The notes under the pieces were generated by a model. It made no database searches. It was not told the origin of the DNA and saw only the letters and a program-made list of their open reading frames with translations. 64,000 bases of DNA, from contig OZ037876.1 of NCBI GenBank assembly GCA_964035575.1, positions 310,001 to 374,000 of the forward strand. The letters are read 5' to 3'. The position numbers were made by a program, and so were the translations under genes. The stretch comes from Rhynchopus sp. YZ270_cl-10 (lineage: Eukaryota > Euglenozoa > Diplonemea > Diplonemida > Diplonemidae). Below are positions 10,400 through 20,500 of this stretch, in pieces (within the stretch, counting starts at the first letter, position 1; each line of letters begins with the position of its first letter).

Positions 10400-10840
10400 T
10401 TTTGTAGAGAGTGCGTGTGGTGCGTGTGCTGTGGGAAATTGTAGTGAAAAGAAAAAGAGAGGTTGAAAGTGTAAAGTGACTTAGAGGGGGCTGCTCTTTT
10501 GTTGAGGAAAAAAAGGGTGCGTGTGCCGGTGTTCTCGCTTATTGCGGGGAAGGCACAGCGGGTAGAAAAAAAAAGGTTTATAAGATGACCATAAGCTTCT
10601 TGTGCTTAGTCAACTTAAAGATAAACGCAAACAGAATCTTTTGAGAAAACGGTTTTTTTTTTATATGTCGGCATGCCAGGAAGCGTCTTTCTTCTACTAA
10701 AAGGGTTAACAGAAAAATGCTGATTTTGACAATACGAAAAAAAAAAAAAAGAACGCTATGGTGAAGGGAGCAAGAAAAAACTACACCATAAAAACTATGC
10801 TCGAAAAAGGCACGTTGCTACATACAATGCAGAGAGGACG

Positions 10841-10961
10841 CCTACGCCTGAAAATAGGCTTGTCTGGAAAATCTATCTAAGGCGTGGCTGAGCATTAGTA
10901 CGTAGTACGCCTCAGCCACGCCTGAGCCGGCCTTAGCGAGGCCGATTCCGCCTCGTTGCAT
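10841..10961 (-). repeat. dispersed repeat R2, copy 1
   Basis: Read on the minus strand, it aligns with 62517-62673 on the plus strand. Both begin ATGCAACGAGGC, continue through a CTAAGGCC segment, and end with a shared AGATAGATTTTCCAGA block followed by GCCTAT and CAGG. The copies are diverged, and copy 1 also contains the perfect hairpin at 10881-10922. No coding capacity. Confidence 0.7.
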
Positions 10962-11056
10962 AACATGTGGTTAGTATTAAAAATATCCCCCCAAGCCTGA
11001 AACATCAGCTCCAGCTTTTTCTCCCCTCTGTTTTACATCCAAAATAAAAATTGAAA

Positions 11057-11219
11057 AATTGAAACCGCACTCCTTCCTTTTTATGCAAACTATCAAACCA
11101 TAAAGACAATAAAGACAAAAAAGGGACAGAGAGGTTGTGGCGAAGCACTCCAACCCGCCCCAGAATAAAAAAAGGGTTGGGTTACGGTGTTCAATTTCCT
11201 TTTTTTAGCATGTAATCAT
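11057..11219 (+). repeat. dispersed repeat R1, copy 1
   Basis: Aligns with 15165-15328 in the same orientation. Shared blocks are ACGCACTCC-type start, GAGAGGTTGTG, ACTCCAACCCGCCCCAGAAT, ACGGTGT-CAATTTCCTTTTT and AGCATG-AATCAT. It ends just beyond the stop codon side of the small heat-shock gene, so part may be that gene's 3' flank. Confidence 0.75.
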
Positions 11220-11228
11220 TCAAAAAAT

Positions 11229-11675
11229 TCACATAATTCTTATGGGAGTGTGCCCTGCCTCGCCCTTCGCGATCATTGCAGTGAGGACACCGTCTTTGAG
11301 GGATGCGGTGGTTTCGCTTTCGATGATCGATGATTGGAGGGACCAGCAGCGTTCGAGGGAGCCCATACGGCGTTCACGGACGAGGTGGTGGTTGTGGTCC
11401 GTGGAGTGATCGTCGGTGTCTGGAGAGCGCTTGGCCGAGAGGCACACCTGGCGGGTGCTGTGCACAGAGAGGTTCACGTCGTCCTGTTTAACACCAGGCA
11501 GGTCCGCAGTCAGCTTGTAGTGTGTGCCCTGGTCCTCGATGTCCACAGGGACGTTCAGTCCGCCAGAGGAATGCGTTCTGGAACTCATCATCCCGCCCTG
11601 TGCGCCACTGAAGATGTCTTCCCCATGCAACAACCCAAACAGCGGTGCAAAAGGAAACCCAATATCGCTCTGCAT
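11229..11675 (-). CDS. small heat-shock protein, HSP20 / alpha-crystallin family
   Basis: 148 residues, typical for the family. The alpha-crystallin domain runs from about 42 to 142. It has the VPVDIEDQGTHYKLTADLPG opening, the VKQDDVNLSV strand, ERRMGSLERCWSLQ and an LKDGVLTAMIAK end. The short C-terminal tail IRIM supplies an I-x-I-type oligomer-contact motif. Known members are ATP-independent holdases in the cytosol. The central loop is His/Asp-rich (TDDHSTDHNHHL). A CAAACTACAG acceptor ends at 11700, 24 bases before the ATG. Confidence 0.93.
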   Translation of the reverse strand: MQSDIGFPFAPLFGLLHGEDIFSGAQGGMMSSRTHSSGGLNVPVDIEDQGTHYKLTADLPGVKQDDVNLSVHSTRQVCLSAKRSPDTDDHSTDHNHHLVRERRMGSLERCWSLQSSIIESETTASLKDGVLTAMIAKGEAGHTPIRIM

Positions 11676-12147
11676 TTCTTTTGTTGGTTTTTTGTTGTTC
11701 TGTAGTTTGATGCCAGTGATGTATGAGACTCAGAGTGATAGTTAAATGAAAGCGAAGTTATCAATGCAACCTCCCACTGACACACAGCTGGATGAAAGCA
11801 AAGTCAAGCACAATGAAAGGTATTGAGTGGCACCTACTGGAGAACTGTACGATCTGTACGATGTCAGCCCCCAGATGAAATCCTGAGAAAAAAAAAGAAG
11901 AAAAAATGGGGTTCTTTTTGAAATTATTGAGTTGTCGTGACAGAGCTCTCCACTTTTTTTTCTGGGGGTTTTTTTAGAAATTTTAAAAAGCTAGTTTGGT
12001 GTAAGCTGCGTGGGGGTAATGGGGTTAAATCTTTACGGCAAAATGCTAAAAATCCTGTTTCTTTTGTTCTTTTGTTATTTCTTCGAACCTAAAGAACATT
12101 ATTAAGCGTCTATAATAGTTTACAATTGGCAATCAATCCGGTATTTT
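11676..12147. other. intergenic, one short dispersed repeat
   Basis: No gene is seen. Positions 11765-11800 (CTCCCACTGACACACAGCTG followed by GATGAAAGCA) match repeats at 49947-49993 and 57853-57900. Confidence 0.6.
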
Positions 12148-13362
12148 TTATTGTGCGTTTCCAAAGACAAAAGAGTCGAAGACCTGTTCTCCGGTGTCGT
12201 CAATGATGTCCATGGTATCGTCTGCATCGTCGTCGTCGTCGTTCGATGCGCACGCTGCAGTGGGTTCTTCGCCGTCGGAGGCTACGTCTGCGAGGAGCTT
12301 TTCTTTGTTTTTAAGCGCAACCCATTCATCGAACGGCATGTCGCTGTCGCCAACCATCTGCTTAATGTACTCCTTATCTTCCACAGGCGCGACACTCTTA
12401 AGAAGCTCAACGTTAGGACTGTTCCACTGTACCGAAGCAAACAGTGGATGATCCTTCACAGCCTTGAGATAATTCGTGGAGGAAGGTGCAGGGAGATACC
12501 CCAGACGCTTGGTCGGATCGTCAATCAACGTCTTTTCGCAGAAGTCACGCACAACAGGGTCACTAATCTTCGTCAAATTGATTTTATTTTTGACAATTTG
12601 ACGGAAAATTTCGAACTGCGATTCCGCAAAAAACGGAGGAGTCCCGGTTGCCATTTGATATACCATGCACCCCACTGCCCAAAGATCTGAGCAATAACTC
12701 CATGTACAGCTTCCCAGCATTTCGGGGGAGATGTAGTAGGCGGTGCCCACAAACTGCTGGCTCTTCTTCCGCATGGCCTGCACCTCCTTCACGGAGTAGC
12801 GTCGGTTCTTCTCTTCCGCGGACTGCTCTTTGATGGATTTGGTCTCTTCCTTCGTGGTCGGCTTGAAGTCTCCTTCCAACGCTGTATCGAAATCTATGAG
12901 TGCTGCGGTGAAATCATCACGGAAACAAACATTCTCTGGCTTTATATCACGATGCACCCAACCGTTCTGATGAATCCCTTCCAGCCCCTTCAGCACCATA
13001 GCCGTGATTTCTGCAATGGCCTCCTTTGGCAGAGATCCTCGCATCGTAAGCATCTCCAGGTTGCCCCGCGGGAAGTACTCCAAAACGTAGAACAGCTCTT
13101 CTTCGGTTTGAAAGGTGCTGTACAAACGGGCGACATTCGTGTTGCCCTCGAGTTTGTTTAAAAGGGTCTTCTCTGACATAGCTGCCTCCACCTTGTTGTG
13201 GTGGATGAGCGCGCCTTTGCATACGCACTTCAAAGCGTACTCTTTCCCATCCTTCAGACATTTTGCGAGGTAAATGCGAGCAATCGCGCCTACCCCAATC
13301 TCCCTAGAGTTATCCCAATCAAAGTCATCATGCTGCAAATTGGTTGGGGCGACAAACGCCAT
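12148..13362 (-). CDS. PDK1-like AGC protein kinase with variant DFG
   Basis: 404 residues with a kinase domain at about 14-320. Visible landmarks are the glycine loop GVGAIA (third Gly replaced), Lys45 in YALKC, HRDIKPEN at 137-144, and an activation-loop block FVGTAYYISPEML then CSDLWAVGCMVYQ, which closely resembles PDK1. The metal-binding DFG is DFD (157-159). A Lys/Glu-rich insert of about 40 residues separates it from the activation loop. A C-terminal acidic tail ends near DDDDDADDTMDIIDD. PDK1 phosphorylates activation loops of other AGC kinases; no PH domain is present here. The variant loop and DFD leave catalytic strength uncertain. Confidence 0.88.
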   Translation of the reverse strand: MAFVAPTNLQHDDFDWDNSREIGVGAIARIYLAKCLKDGKEYALKCVCKGALIHHNKVEAAMSEKTLLNKLEGNTNVARLYSTFQTEEELFYVLEYFPRGNLEMLTMRGSLPKEAIAEITAMVLKGLEGIHQNGWVHRDIKPENVCFRDDFTAALIDFDTALEGDFKPTTKEETKSIKEQSAEEKNRRYSVKEVQAMRKKSQQFVGTAYYISPEMLGSCTWSYCSDLWAVGCMVYQMATGTPPFFAESQFEIFRQIVKNKINLTKISDPVVRDFCEKTLIDDPTKRLGYLPAPSSTNYLKAVKDHPLFASVQWNSPNVELLKSVAPVEDKEYIKQMVGDSDMPFDEWVALKNKEKLLADVASDGEEPTAACASNDDDDDADDTMDIIDDTGEQVFDSFVFGNAQ

Positions 13363-13374
13363 AAGAAAAAGGTT

Positions 13375-13409
13375 AAATCAACCTAAGCCCTCTGTTTAGT
13401 CACCTGAAG
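13375..13409 (+). repeat. short hairpin repeat copy beside the kinase start
   Basis: Matches the dispersed hairpin consensus (ACCTAAGCC, CTCTGTTTAGTCACCT). It ends about a dozen bases upstream of the kinase ATG. Read on the gene strand it supplies a CTTAG that could serve as the trans-splice acceptor (AG at 13383-13384). Confidence 0.65.
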
Positions 13410-13683
13410 TGTATATGAAGTGTTTATCTTGAAATATGGGGGGTTTTTTTTTTGGAGGAAAAAAGGGAAAAAAAAGAGGGGTAAATAAGGTACGTTTTTT
13501 CTTCGTTGTCGATTCCGTGAGACGTACTCTAGATACTGTTGTCTTTTTCTTCCAAAAAAAAGCATTAACTTTTTTCTTGGTGGGGGGGGAGATCCACTAA
13601 ATACTTACCCCCTTACGGCCAGGTTAGGTGTGGGATATGGGCAAGAGGGGGGGGTATTTTGGTTTGCGTTGATGTATTTCCCC

Positions 13684-14827
13684 TCACTTGGCAGGTGCGG
13701 CGTCCTCCTCGTCGTCGTCCTCCTTTTCAACAGTCGCGTCCGAAATGGCGTTAGAGAATTTGCGGAGCGTCACAGAGACGTCTTCGTTGCTGGATTCGGC
13801 TCTCTCGCGTTCTGCCAACTGTGGTGGTGGTGTGGTGACGTGGTCTTGATGCGGTCGGTTTCGAGGTGGGGGAGGGGTCACCATAAAAATGAGGGGTCCC
13901 AGGACACCCACCCTTTGAGGTCGAAAACTGCTGCATATCCTTTTATTTTTTGTCACCAAAATTCCTCGAACGAATTGGCGGTTTTTTTTTCTTGATTTTT
14001 TGGTGTTCCCGAAAGGGCCCATATTGACAGGTCCTTGACATGTCCTTGACACAAGGTTTACAGGGGAAAATGACACACCCCCCCTATATTGACATGTCCT
14101 TGACATGTCCCCGACAGCAGATCGGTAACACCATTTTTTTTCTAAAGTACTAACTCTTGAGACCTTATTGGGGTAGTTTGGGGGAAAACCAGGTGCCCAG
14201 GCCTTCTCTACCTGGGGTGGTCTAAAAAGAGGGGGGTTTTATTTAGTTTTCAAAATACCTCTCGGCGCTTGTTCCGATAGGTGTACAGCATGAACGAAAC
14301 ACCAATCAGGACAGCAAGAAATGCACGCCCACCACGGATCATCATACTGTTAGAGTGTTGGAAGAATAGAGGGTGGCAGTGGTACAGTGGTTAAAGAAAG
14401 CTCCGCAGAAAGAAACTGTCTGCAAATATTGTCTATTTTTTCGTATATCTCCCACCACAGTGGCCACTTCGGTGTGCACACTAAGCTTCTTCGGGAATCG
14501 TTTTCCCGAAAGGTGGAAGGTAAAAAAAATGGCATACTTTTTAATGATCTGTTTGTTTTCCTCTATTTCCTCTTCGGTCATCTCAGCAACAACGTCGTTT
14601 GCGTGTTGCGCCTTTGCGTCGATGTCGGCATGGCCAGTCTTGGCCAAAATGTGGTCGTTCCACTCCTTATCTGCTTGCGACACATCAGCCGAGAGACGAG
14701 AAAGAGAATCGTCTAGGTTCGCCTCCTTCTCCTTCAGCTCTTTGCTTTGCACAACGGACCTCAGACTGGCCCATCTGGTTTGTGTCTGCACACGGCACAC
14801 CATCTGCACTGTTCTTCGCGACATCAT
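13684..14827 (-). CDS. small single-pass, probably mitochondrial membrane protein, three exons
   Basis: My model on the minus strand is 14827-14538, 14346-14259 and 13818-13684, giving 170 residues. Donors are GTATGCC and GTATTTT; acceptors are CTAACAG and CACCACAG; phase is kept. Residues 1-25 are Arg/Ser/Thr-rich without acids, like a mitochondrial presequence. Residues 28-96 are a charged coiled coil. Residues about 105-120 (AFLAVLIGVSFMLYTY) form a membrane helix, then a basic YRNKRR, and an acidic C-tail. The family is unknown. Intron 2 (440 bases) carries TTGACATGTCCTTGACA-type repeats. A CTCCTTAG acceptor ends at 14890. The first frame alone or the last exon alone would be misread as separate ORFs. 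Confidence 0.65.
14035..14115. repeat. CTTGACATGTC repeats within intron
   Basis: Four to five spaced copies of CCTTGACATGTCC-like units in intron 2 of the three-exon membrane protein gene. A related TTGACAGGTCGTTGAC occurs at 35763-35779. No coding frame. Confidence 0.5.
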
Positions 14828-15164
14828 CTTTACACGCTTCAATTTTTCCTTTTTGGTGTTTTTTTTGTGTTTTGTGTGAGGTGTGTGGGCTAAGGAGTTG
14901 TGAAGATACAATTGAATATTGAGGTTGTTCGTTTATTCAGTCAATAAAACCTTTATCTTCAAAAAAATTTTTTTTTGTTTTCGTTCACTGTTTTTTTGCC
15001 GCGGTTTATATGTTCTGCCCCTACTGAGCAAATTGTGAATTTCAAAAATAAAAATAAATCGCGAACCCCTTTCAAGGAAAGAGAGAGAAAAAAGCGACCG
15101 TCGTAAATGCCTCTAGAATCTGCAGGCATTTTGGGGGAGTTTTTTATTTAAATCCACCCCGAGA

Positions 15165-15328
15165 AATTGAAAACGCACTCCTACTTTCCTTTTTGTTTCC
15201 CCCACCCGCAGAGAGGTTGTGAAACGCACACACCTCCTGTCGGTGAAGTGTAGCTCTACTCCAACCCGCCCCAGAATAGAAAAAGGAAGACTCTACGGTG
15301 TCCAATTTCCTTTTTAGCATGGAATCAT
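15165..15328 (+). repeat. dispersed repeat R1, copy 2
   Basis: Second copy of the repeat at 11057-11219, about 4.1 kb away in the same orientation. Each copy lies on the 3' side of a minus-strand gene. Conserved blocks are interrupted by indels, so the duplication is not recent. Confidence 0.75.
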
Positions 15329-15451
15329 AAAATATTTCAACACTACGCAATCAATAAATTGATAGCACAGGAGGGATCAATAAAAATGTTCCCATCTCAA
15401 GAAAATATCTAACACCTTTTACAATCTATCCCACCTCCTCACGAATCCCAC

Positions 15452-16015
15452 TCACCCACCCGAAGCCTCGGGTATAGGAGAAAGGCTTTCCCTTCTGTCA
15501 ATATCTGACGAAGCTGCAGACTCAATCTCAAATTGCTGTAGACGCTTTGCGAGGTGGTCTGCACGCCGTTTTTGCTTGAGAAGCTCAAGCTGGGTTTGCC
15601 GGAGAGTTTCCTGTTTGATGGAGAGGAGCTCCTGCGTGGCTAAGAGATCACTTCTGTCACGAGCTGCAGGGTTGTCTGCGAGAAGCTTTTGCATGGCAGC
15701 GTTTTTCTCTGCAAGCTGCGATTCCAGCGAAGAGAGAAGCTGGGTGAACTTTGGGTCTGTCTTCTGCCGTGTCAATGCGGTCTGCATTTCCCGCAGCTTT
15801 TGCGTGGAAGTATCCCGCTCCGTTCGCAACCGTTCGTGCGCCTCCTTCAAAGCCTTTCGCAGCCCATCCGCCTCACCGCACGCCCTCTGCTCACGCTCCT
15901 TCACCCTCTCCTGCTCCACCATCATATCCGACAGCAACCCCTGCTTAGAAGCAAGCCTCCGCCGCAGCCCTTCACATTCTTCACAGATCAAAACCGTTTC
16001 TGTGATTGCTGTCAT
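15452..16015 (-). CDS. coiled-coil protein, 187 aa
   Basis: One exon. Residues about 12-165 are almost entirely heptad-patterned Glu/Arg/Lys/Leu/Gln (LRRRLASKQGLLSDMM, LEKQKR-type runs), with a short break at NPAARDRSD. The C-tail is Ser/Pro-rich (RRESLSPIPEASGG). A CEEC pair sits at 11-14. No family recognised; a structural role is the most one can infer. The 5' flank has a strong tract CCCCCTTCCCCCTCTTAG ending at 16045, 30 bases before the ATG. Confidence 0.82.
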   Translation of the reverse strand: MTAITETVLICEECEGLRRRLASKQGLLSDMMVEQERVKEREQRACGEADGLRKALKEAHERLRTERDTSTQKLREMQTALTRQKTDPKFTQLLSSLESQLAEKNAAMQKLLADNPAARDRSDLLATQELLSIKQETLRQTQLELLKQKRRADHLAKRLQQFEIESAASSDIDRRESLSPIPEASGG

Positions 16016-17727
16016 CTTTCCCTCCCCCCAAACCTTCGTGGATACTAAGAGGGGGAAGGGGGTAAAGAAAATAAGACTTATAAGACTGCTAAGTCATAAT
16101 TGGTAAAACAGTATGTGGAGGTGGAGTGAATAAAGTGGAGGGGGTTATTTGGGTCGGAGAAAGGTGTAGCGCGAAACAAAAAGAAAACTGTGGAGGAGGA
16201 GCTCAAGGAACGCTGCATCTGCGCTGTGAGGCTACAGCATGTGGTGTCGCAGCGAGGTCGACCCAGCTCGGACATCCCCACCGAGGTCCATTTTCAAGCA
16301 GAGTAAATGGAAGACCCTTTACCGAAGGGGTCAAAAGCCCCGTTTTTGCGCTTGCACAAACTTCCTGCCAGTTTGCCCCACCATGGTGTCTCATTCCGCC
16401 ACAACGTGTCTGATTGATAACGACCGTGATGACTGTAACAACCCCGTCAGGCCAAGATACGAATCTGGATGAGGCACTTTCCCCGGACGAAGCAGTGGAG
16501 GGCTGTGCACAAAGGGGGGTGTCCTATCGGTAGGCACACTGTTCGGACGCCAGAAATTCTGACCATTGTGGAGAAATTGCTGCAACCTACAAACGCTGGC
16601 CGCAGGAGGGACCACACTGAGTTGGCATCAGGTGTAAGGACATCCTGCAACGCCTCCTTAAGGAAGGGAAGCAAATTTCGGAATCGACTGACGTATGTTT
16701 CGCGCCTGAACAGCGCAGAGTACTATAAGGGTCTGTTGTACACATTTATACATTCGCTTATCTGCTCCCTTCGACACAGAAGGATGGGAAGCGGAATCGA
16801 CAAAAAAATTCGAACGATATGCGATCGGCGTGTTAATGCATAGTGGAATGCGGGGGAACGGGTGGACTGATTGCATTGCAGTAGGTCTAGAAACGGATGA
16901 ACTGAGAAACTGAAGAAAAGTTTGTAAGGCCCTAACCATGAGTCACCTTAGATCACAATCGTTACAACAGCATAAACTGTAGAATTGCACAAACGGTATT
17001 GCCAGGGGATAATGTCAAATCCCCAGAAATAAAAGACGAATTTCTATAGTGTGTTAGGTTGCAAACAGATGATCTCTCAAAGTAGAGGAAGCGAGGAGGA
17101 GGGGTGAGTAAATCTTTTTTTTTCATTTGAATCTAGGGTTTGGTCTGTTCCGCAAAATTCCCTCATTTTTTTTGGGGAATAGAGAGAAAAGGAGAAAAAT
17201 ATGAAAAGAAATCGATACACTTTTTATTCTTCAGCCAAAAAAGACAGAAAAAATTGAAGTAAGAGGAGAATCCTAAGACTCTGCGCTTAGTTACCTTACA
17301 ATCAATTCTTTTCAAATGAAAGGAAATTGATTATTTTACGACAGCAGTGCTATCTTTCGAACGGCGTTGGTTTAGGGGTCAACTAAACCTGAAGGGACAA
17401 AAACAAAATCCCGACCCAAATAACAAAAGCGAATTTTTGACACAAAAAGGGGAGATTCGAATACAAAACCCAAATATCCCCCTTTTTTTTGACACTCAAA
17501 GAGGTTATCCTATATCATACAATAGCACACCACAATGGGAAAGAATGAGGTTCTATGTTATAACAAAAAAAAAGGTGAATTTCATGTATTTCATGAGACT
17601 CACTCTCGTCTACCCAAAACGAAAAGAAGGACACAAAATTCGCTTCAATACACCCGATAAATCAACCCCCAATTTTTTTTTTGCATTTTTTTGCTTTTTT
17701 GAAAAAAAAAATTTGCCAAAAAAAAAT
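16016..17727. other. gene-free stretch with a coding-like relic
   Basis: No convincing host gene. Positions 16180-16860 have balanced base composition unlike the flanking A/T-rich DNA and may be an old element. A short hairpin repeat copy lies at 17268-17300 (CCTAAGACTCTGCGCTTAG). The remainder is A-rich. Confidence 0.5.
16469..16843 (+). other. coding-like plus-strand ORF, unidentified
   Basis: 125 codons on the strand opposite to all host genes. The middle reads like protein (ILTIVEKLLQPTNAGRRRDH, then SLRKGSKFRNRLTYVSRLNS). No family recognised. It could be a fragment of an element-encoded protein, and the surrounding frame is not obviously continued. Low confidence. Confidence 0.25.
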
Positions 17728-19227
17728 TTACACATCTAGGGGAGGAGGACCTGGTTTAAATGAGTGCTGCCCTGCAGGAGCGGCGAAGGTTAAGTCATCG
17801 TCGCTATCACCCGCGGTTTCTGTGAAGGTTGGTCCAAGGGGGCTGTCGTGGGAGAAGAGGGTGCGCGCTTCGCTTGGGTGCTGCTTTTGGGAGGAGGAGA
17901 GTCCGAGGAAGGAGGCCTTTCTGGGGGGGCTTGGCAGGGAGACTGTGTGAGAGTTCTCGTCGTCGTCAGCACCACCTGCCGCATTCGGTCCTCCACCCCC
18001 ACTGATACGCTGCAGCGTTCTCTCTGCAGCCAGCTGCTTCTCTTCAAAAGCAGCCTGGCTCCGTAAAGGACCACCCTGCCCTACCCCATTCCACCACTCA
18101 TCTGTATTAAGATTGCTTGTATCTACTGTTGCCTTAGTGTCGCGACGTTCTGCGGCGGCAGCTTCTTTTTCTTGTCTTGCACGCTTTTTTTTTAAAGCAG
18201 GGGGCGGCAAAGACAGAGGTGTTTGCATCGTAGACTGCGAAGAATTCGCGTATGTAGGAAGGCCTTGGGATATGTCCACAGCGCGGACACGTTGTTGTGG
18301 AGAGCCCTCCTCCTCGTCGCGCCCAGAGAGGTGTATTGGGTACGGTGAGGTGACGCCGCCCTTAGGGGGCATAGGGGGATGCGGCTTCACCTTGTTGACT
18401 GTGACAGCGGGGTACTGCTGTGTGGTGGTGGGGTGCTTCAGGATGACGGAGGAGACGTGCACCGGGGGTGCCCCTGGGCTGCTTGCAGGGGATTCTACCT
18501 GAGGGGATTGTGGAGGGATGTTGGCATCAGTCGCAACCTGGTCGAGAGCCCAGGTCTGAAGTTGGGTCTGACGTTTGAGGTCAGAGCTAGCTTGGGTAAG
18601 AGTGGCGACAAGGCCTTGGCGTTCTTCTTGGCTCTTTTGGAACATCAGTTTCAGTTCGTTAAGTTGTGACTCAACGCCGTTGGAATCGATCATCCCGGCG
18701 GCCCGCTCGGCAGACTGTGCGAGAAGGGTTTGTTGGAGTTTGCGTTGTTTGTAGTGGTGGTACTCAGTCTCGTTTTGCATGGCGCGTGCGGTTTCGGTGA
18801 TGGTTTCCTTCATGAATTCGTCGATCTTTTCGATGAGGCAGTCCTCCTGGCGTTCGATGACGTCGATCTTTTGGAGCTGGTCGCGCAGGATTTTGTCCTG
18901 CGAGGTGATCACCTCGTTGATGTGCTTCTGCTGGTTGTTCAGCTGCTCGAAGATCTTGCGGTTCACGAGGTCCTGCTGGAGGAGGCGGACGTGCTCGGGG
19001 TTCTGCTTGTCGTGGTTGTACTGCAGCGCGGTTACCTGCTTATAGAGCATCTGCACAACGGGGTCTTGTTTCTTCCCTCGAGTCTCCCCATCCTTCAGCG
19101 GCTGCGTCAGGTCATTCTCATCCTCCTGCCTCCGCTTCCACAACTGAAACGCCCCAGCAATAAGCGACACCACACCAAGCACACTCCCCAACAATATCAA
19201 AAGAACCTCAGTGGTACTGAGCGCCAT
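17728..19227 (-). CDS. N-terminally anchored coiled-coil protein, 499 aa
   Basis: Residues 7-26 (EVLLILLGSVLGVVSLIAGA) form a membrane helix followed by WKRRQ, so most of the protein probably faces the cytosol. Residues about 55-225 are a coiled coil rich in Gln and Glu. Residues 230-499 look disordered, with Pro/Ser-rich segments and a basic KKKRARQEKEAAAAERR run. No catalytic motif and no family name. A TTTTTTCAG acceptor lies about 60 bases upstream, near 19287. Confidence 0.8.
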   Translation of the reverse strand: MALSTTEVLLILLGSVLGVVSLIAGAFQLWKRRQEDENDLTQPLKDGETRGKKQDPVVQMLYKQVTALQYNHDKQNPEHVRLLQQDLVNRKIFEQLNNQQKHINEVITSQDKILRDQLQKIDVIERQEDCLIEKIDEFMKETITETARAMQNETEYHHYKQRKLQQTLLAQSAERAAGMIDSNGVESQLNELKLMFQKSQEERQGLVATLTQASSDLKRQTQLQTWALDQVATDANIPPQSPQVESPASSPGAPPVHVSSVILKHPTTTQQYPAVTVNKVKPHPPMPPKGGVTSPYPIHLSGRDEEEGSPQQRVRAVDISQGLPTYANSSQSTMQTPLSLPPPALKKKRARQEKEAAAAERRDTKATVDTSNLNTDEWWNGVGQGGPLRSQAAFEEKQLAAERTLQRISGGGGPNAAGGADDDENSHTVSLPSPPRKASFLGLSSSQKQHPSEARTLFSHDSPLGPTFTETAGDSDDDLTFAAPAGQHSFKPGPPPLDV

Positions 19228-20500
19228 GTTAAAACCGAAATTAAGGGGGACAAAAAGATATTAAAAAGACGTAACAAATGAACAGCTCTGAAAAAATGAA
19301 TCCGTGTGTGGCTCTCTACAACATATTTTATGTGTTTTTGGTAGCACAGTAGACCTAAGGCGTGGTTTGTATGAAGGGTAGCGGGGCGGAAAGGGTGCGG
19401 GAGAAATATGGAAAAAGTGGAGAGAAGAGAGCTTTTGTGCTACATTGAGGGAAGTGGGGGGGGTGGGGTTTAATACGATCACCTACAGTGTAGGCGGGTT
19501 TAGTGCAAGCAAAGCACTTCACCCTGGTACTGCCTCTGACCACGTTTCTCTTGTTGTTCTACGTGGCAAGGTTCCGCACCACTCAAGGCAGTGCGGGACA
19601 GTTTCCCTGTTCATTCGAAGGGACCACAGACAGTGCACAAATTTACCCCTATGTGCGAGCCTCTTTTTGTTTTTATAACTAAAAGACTTTCCTCGATTCT
19701 TAGTGGAGGGGGGTTACACTTTGTAACTATCCTGTGGTTCATGTACACTGCTGAGGCAGGGTGGATGCTCGTATACTTATTCTGCTCAAGAGTAGTCCTG
19801 GGACCAGGTCCCAGTTGGCGTTTCCATGGACTTGGTTAGGTCCATGTTGGGTGGTTTGCCTTTATTTATTGTTACAATTACCCCTGTCTGGCTAAGGACT
19901 CTGTGTAACCTCAAACAAGGTTAACCACGGAGTAAAGAATATTTTATTATTATTTTTTGCTTTTGCTTTTGTTTTGTTTTGAACAGCAGGGCTTTTTCTA
20001 GGTTTTCGGCTTTTTCGATATGGGGGGGGTTAATAAAAAAAGGTGAAAACGAATTGGTTGGTTCTCTGCTTTGCATTTTGTATTTTTTTCGAAAAAAAAA
20101 GGAAACATTTTAGTTTGGTGTTAACTGCAAAAGATAAGGACAACAAGATTGCTTTTTAAACTTTGCTGAGTACACTAGACTTACTATCTTCTGTCTCTTT
20201 AAGCTAACGCCCAAATTTCTCTAAAAAATGGCCAAACTACCCCCCCTTCCGCCCCCCTTAGAAAAAGCCTTGAAAAGGATTTGGTTGCATCTTTAAAATG
20301 GTTTTGTTACATGACCGCACACCCACCATTTTTGTGTACAGAACAACCTAAAACAACAGTATTGCCTACCCATAGTGTCAATACGATGGCTTCTCTCTGC
20401 ACGATTGTGCGTGAGGGGGTGAGAGAATCCATGTGGGGGGTGGGGGGAAATGAGGAAAGGGGGGGAAAGGGGGGAAGCACATTTAGGTTTTGTTAAAAAG
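19228..20500. other. gene-free stretch with a possible old retroposed segment
   Basis: No gene recognised. Positions 19480-19960 have mixed composition, contain small palindromes (CATGGAC...GTCCATG near 19825) and end in a T-rich run with ATTATTATT, which would fit a decayed SINE-like insertion. I could not align it to another copy in the window. Confidence 0.35.

Larger units (their letters stand above)
10400..11228. other. intergenic with two dispersed repeats and a hairpin
   Basis: No gene is seen. It holds a copy of the short hairpin repeat at 10581-10619, a perfect 12-base inverted repeat at 10881-10922 (GGCGTGGCTGAG and its complement around an 18-base loop), and the two dispersed repeats listed separately. 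Confidence 0.7.
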
